From Aggregatibacter actinomycetemcomitans DSM 8324 (GTDB lineage Bacteria; Pseudomonadota; Gammaproteobacteria; Enterobacterales; Pasteurellaceae), in the NCBI RefSeq assembly GCF_000372365.1, contig NZ_AQUU01000001.1, positions 124,001 through 188,000 of the forward strand: a stretch of DNA of 64,000 bases, in the 5' to 3' direction. Each line of letters opens with the position of its first letter. Within the stretch, counting starts at the first letter, position 1. Made by a program: the position numbers and the translations under genes. The notes below the pieces were generated by a model. That model was not told the DNA's origin. It was given only the letters and a program-made list of their open reading frames with translations, and made no database searches. Below are positions 61,440 through 64,000 of the stretch, piece after piece.

Positions 61440-61517
61440 GCCCCCATAGCTCAGTCGGTCAAGAGCAGTCGACTCATAATCGATTGGTCACAGGTTCAAG
61501 TCCTGTTGGGGGCACCA
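61440..61517 (+). tRNA. tRNA with CAU anticodon, probably tRNA-Ile2 (lysidine type)
   Basis: The cloverleaf is complete: acceptor GCCCCCA/TGGGGGC, D arm GCTC/GAGC, anticodon stem GTCGA/TCGAT with loop CTCATAA (CAU anticodon), T arm ACAGG/CCTGT and an encoded ACCA end. CAU can be Met or Ile2. The CC at positions 4-5 of the acceptor stem, ACTCATAATCG and TTGGTC resemble E. coli ileX more than metT. If Ile2, TilS would convert C34 to lysidine to read AUA. Confidence 0.85.
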
Positions 61518-61696
61518 ACATATTAATCCATACTACTTCACTCTGATTCAAGTCAAACCAAAACCACTTATAAATTAACATATTTAATCATTTCCATAGT
61601 GTATTATGCTTTTTTTGATTCATTTTAGTTTTACCTTTAGTACCTGATATAGTACCCTATCAGGGGAATTTAGTGATTTTCTAGGTACTAAAAATA

Positions 61697-62718
61697 GGCA
61701 TAGTAGATAAAAGAGTTGGTTTTACCAACTCTTTCTATTTAGAAAATCCTTAATAAACACTATTTTACGCCTCCTTGTTAAACCATTATGCACAGTTAAT
61801 TTTTGTTTTAATTCTTTAAATAATCCCTCAAGCCGATTAGTGGTTTTTTCAATGTTTAAATCAGCATATTGTTCAAACGTAAATAAGTAATTCATATATC
61901 GCTTTTGAGCTCCTATACGCACTTCTGACATTATGGTGTTTATAAGGGAAATAACCCTTTTCATTCGGCTTGTCCGAGCGTTCCGTCAAAAACGTTTGAT
62001 GATTCCGATACCACAAATAGAGCCGGACATAAAAGTCATTTTTATGGCTATTTTTTAAGTGTCCTGACGAGTACCTTTAAGGCTTTCCCCGCCTCAGATT
62101 GATGCTTATTACGCAATGCCCTCATGGCGATTGCTACCATATGAAATTAGCACATTTGTATCGGTGTGTTGAACAAATCCTTTAATACTCCCCGTCTACC
62201 GTCGCAGGTAATCAATTGAATAACATAACCTTTTTCTCTTAGCCGATTAAATGCCATTTTATAATAAATGTCTTTTTCGGTTTTCACGATTTGGTGATAA
62301 ATCACTTTTCCCGACAACGAATCTAACAGCACAAGCACACCGAAATCCCGACCAAAGAAGGTGACGTCGGCAAGGATATTCAATTGACGTTGTTGAGGAG
62401 GATTTAGCGTGGTTTTAAGCGCTTTATCAAGATAACGTTGGATGACAGTGATATTTTTCGGCTAATTTTTTGTAGGTTTGTTTTCCCTTCTCATAATCTT
62501 CCCAAATTTGGATTGGATTAAGTTTACTTTTGAAAGAAAACACTTTATTGCAGTGCGGGCATTTATAGCGCTAAAGATGATTTTGTGTGCCATACTTTTG
62601 AAGCGGGCTATGTTGGCAAAAAATGCATTTTTTTGTTCATAAATTCAAAAAAGTGGGTTAAAGCCTCGTGCTATAAAGTCTTAACCCACTTTTTACCAAC
62701 TATTTTGTCTACTATGCC
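61697..62718 (-). mobile_element. Degenerate insertion sequence with 24-base inverted ends
   Basis: The left end (61697-61720) and the complement of the right end (62695-62718) both read GGCATAGTAG, then A-(T/C)-AAAA-(G/T)-AGTTGGT, matching at 22 of 24 positions. They bound a 1022-base element that encloses a broken transposase gene on the minus strand. No clear target duplication is seen. Inside the right end another inverted repeat (AAAAGTGGGTTAA/TTAACCCACTTTT) flanks the gene start. The left flank also carries inner arms AGAGTTGGT/ACCAACTCT. The element sits against IS3-like debris and 180 bases from the tRNA. Confidence 0.8.
61722..62637 (-). pseudogene. Transposase remnant, IS256-like with N-terminal zinc ribbon
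   Basis: Pieces in several frames together spell a DDE transposase. From 62637 down come a Cys-rich start (HFCQHSPLQKYGTQNH), a TAG stop, RYKCPHCNKVFSFKSKLNPI completing a zinc ribbon, then KGKQTYKKLAEKYHCH. After a frameshift comes VIQRYLDKALK and the catalytic region NILADVTFFGRDFGVLVLLD through VIQLITCDGRRGVLKDLF (62147-62383). The C-terminal piece (61722-61964) holds EKTTNRLEGLFKELKQKL. At least three frame breaks and two stops make it inactive. I believe it is the zinc-binding IS256-type variant common in Haemophilus and Neisseria, from memory. Confidence 0.8.
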
Positions 62719-63165
62719 AATAAAACTTCTGACGCGTATAATGGGACCTCAATCGTAAATCCATCATCAGTTTACGGGTTTTATCACGCCCTATTTTCTA
62801 CCCCATTTGCCATAATGTCCAAGTTAACCGACGTGAACCGTAAATTTCCCTATTCTCTGGAAGCAGACAGATAATTTTCGTTTGAATGTCCTGATACGCT
62901 CTAATTCGATTTGGCTTTCTTACAACTAAACAGAGTGGAACGATGAATCTCAAAATAACATCCAATTTGTCTGACGTTATACCTTGTCGCTTTATTATTC
63001 AGCGTTACAATGCCGACGTGCTGACTAATTCATTTTGCTGACCTGGAATATGATATGATTTTGTTTAAGCATTAAATCAACACATTGTTGTTTGAATGTT
63101 GGGTGATCATGAGGTTTTCCTTCCGCAAGTTTTAATTGGTTTATCAGACTGTTTTTTTGAGGTGT
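62719..63165 (-). pseudogene. IS3-like transposase debris
   Basis: Minus-strand fragments: KLAEGKPHDHPTFKQQCVDL near 63130-63060, a helix-turn-helix-like TRYNVRQIGCYFEIHRSTLF near 63000, then NRIRAYQDIQTKIICLLPEN followed by REIYGSRRLTWTLWQMG ending in TAG near 62820, and GRDKTRKLMMDLRLRSHYTR near 62760. The YGSRRLT and KTRKLM strings match the start of IS3-family OrfB. All pieces are frame-broken. The 3' part of the transposase is missing, apparently cut where the 1.0-kb element begins. Confidence 0.6.
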
Positions 63166-63272
63166 TTCTGAAAGTTAGACTGTTATATGAACATAAACAA
63201 AACACGCTCACACTATTAATAGGACAAATGTTGCGGATACGTTGCCAAAGACACCGGAATGGATTCGTACAG

Positions 63273-63365
63273 TTATTCTTTCGGTAATCTGATAACAGAC
63301 ACTAATAACCCGCCCCAAATGATGATAAGTGCAACAGCCATCATGATAATTGCGTTGGTTGACAT
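63273..63365 (-). CDS. MetS-like small subunit of an NSS amino acid transporter
   Basis: A 30-aa membrane peptide: MSTNAIIMMAVALIIIWGG then LLVSVIRLPKE. One hydrophobic helix is followed by a short basic tail. AAGGAGAAAAATAAG is a strong ribosome binding site. The ATG lies one base after the stop of the large transporter gene, so they are coupled. Small one-helix subunits of this size and context (MetS in the Corynebacterium MetPS methionine/alanine importer) are required for transport. Assignment rests on size, topology and location. Confidence 0.8.
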   Translation of the reverse strand: MSTNAIIMMAVALIIIWGGLLVSVIRLPKE

Positions 63366-63366
63366 C

Positions 63367-64000
63367 TTATTTTTCTCCTTGTGTTTGCGTTAAGTGTTTC
63401 CACGGCAGGCGGGAAAGCAGGAATGCGATGATCACCAAAGCGATTGCCATGCCCCAGCCGAAGGTGTTGACGAACCGGTCCGGATAGCCTTCGTAGCCTT
63501 TGGTGAGCACTTTGCCGGCTTCTTTGTATAGCATGAAAGCCAGTACACCGGTGGTGATGACGATAAAAGCTTTCCAAATCATGCCCACTTTGAAAGAGCC
63601 GGTTTCGTTTAAGTGTTCGCCCAATTCTTTTAATCTGCCGCTCATGATAATGGAAAATAAGGAGAAGAATGCTACAGCGACGATACCAAACATGTTCACA
63701 AAGTTATCCATGGTATCGAGCATCGGTAAACCGGCGGTGGTGCCAAATAAGAGCGTAGAAGCCACCATCATTGGTAAACCCACTAAAAACGTGGCATGGA
63801 CGCGGCGTAGACGTAATTTGTCCTGGACGGCGGAAATAATCACTTCCAATACGGAAATAAAGGAGGTTAAGCCTGCGAAAACCAAAGAACCGAAGAATAG
63901 CACGCCTAATAATTGCCCTAATGGCGCTTGGTTAATGATGGTTGGGAAGGCAAAGAAGGCGAGACCTATACCGCCTTTTGCTACTTCGCTCACATCGTGT
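63367..64000 (-). CDS. Sodium:neurotransmitter symporter (NSS) family transporter, C-terminal part
   Basis: About 211 codons of a sodium-dependent amino acid transporter; the gene continues beyond the right edge, so the start and the N-terminal sodium site are not visible. Hydrophobic helices alternate from [42 protein letters not shown] to [20 protein letters not shown]. The [15 protein letters not shown] and LAGLTS-type segments are characteristic of bacterial NSS proteins. With the tiny MetS-like gene behind it, methionine or alanine import is the likeliest role. The last codons lie one base before that gene's ATG. Confidence 0.88.
   Translation of the reverse strand, partial: HDVSEVAKGGIGLAFFAFPTIINQAPLGQLLGVLFFGSLVFAGLTSFISVLEVIISAVQDKLRLRRVHATFLVGLPMMVASTLLFGTTAGLPMLDTMDNFVNMFGIVAVAFFSLFSIIMSGRLKELGEHLNETGSFKVGMIWKAFIVITTGVLAFMLYKEAGKVLTKGYEGYPDRFVNTFGWGMAIALVIIAFLLSRLPWKHLTQTQGEK

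Overview
The window is Pasteurellaceae chromosome, most likely Aggregatibacter (A. aphrophilus or A. actinomycetemcomitans; I cannot separate the species by eye). Two things support this. The 9-base DNA uptake signal of the Haemophilus/Aggregatibacter type (AAGTGCGGT and its complement) recurs roughly once per kilobase. A complete Aggregatibacter-type flp/tad/rcp pilus locus is also present. Gene order around mfd, tmcA and a small DUF5363-like gene also fits the family.

Layout. 1-2531: 3' end of frdA, then frdBCD (fumarate reductase), closed by a terminator. 2628-7367: rlmL, a zinc alcohol dehydrogenase and a stand-alone AAA/DUF4143 ATPase with three copies of a 17-base repeat upstream. 7485-8230: queC with a preQ1 riboswitch in its leader. 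8340-10216: a small accessory patch with gene debris, an unrecognised 154-aa protein overlapping an AbiEii/MenT-type nucleotidyltransferase toxin, and a broken small gene. 10313-16299: housekeeping genes cpdA, nudF, an M15 peptidase, dapE, an ArsC/Spx-family gene and htpG. 16433-17594: pheA, broken by a one-base frameshift. 17792-35910 (minus strand): the whole division and cell wall cluster from mraZ to ftsZ, then lpxC, preceded by MraZ-type operator repeats. 36174-41141: a CstA-family transporter with a strong CRP site, and artPIQM for arginine uptake, trailed by a decayed artJ-like 3' end. 41282-49018: gmhA, mfd, a DUF5363-like gene, tmcA, a lipoprotein gene and ybeY.

49585-61168 (plus strand) is the complete 14-gene flp-1, flp-2, tadV, rcpCAB, tadZABCDEFG locus. 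It is AT-rich, has no perfect uptake sequence and ends in a terminator. It encodes two Flp pilins, their peptidase (TadV), the outer membrane channel (RcpA with RcpB, RcpC and the lipoprotein TadD), the motor and localisation proteins (TadA, TadZ), the inner membrane platform (TadB, TadC) and pseudopilin-like proteins (TadE, TadF, TadG).

After the locus come a CAU-anticodon tRNA (probably tRNA-Ile2), a degenerate 1.0-kb insertion sequence with 24-base inverted ends, and IS3-like debris. The window closes with an NSS-family amino acid transporter (partial) and its 30-aa MetS-like small subunit.

All positions, motif readings and repeat counts were made by eye. No database search was run, so family names rest on recognised motifs, length and gene context.
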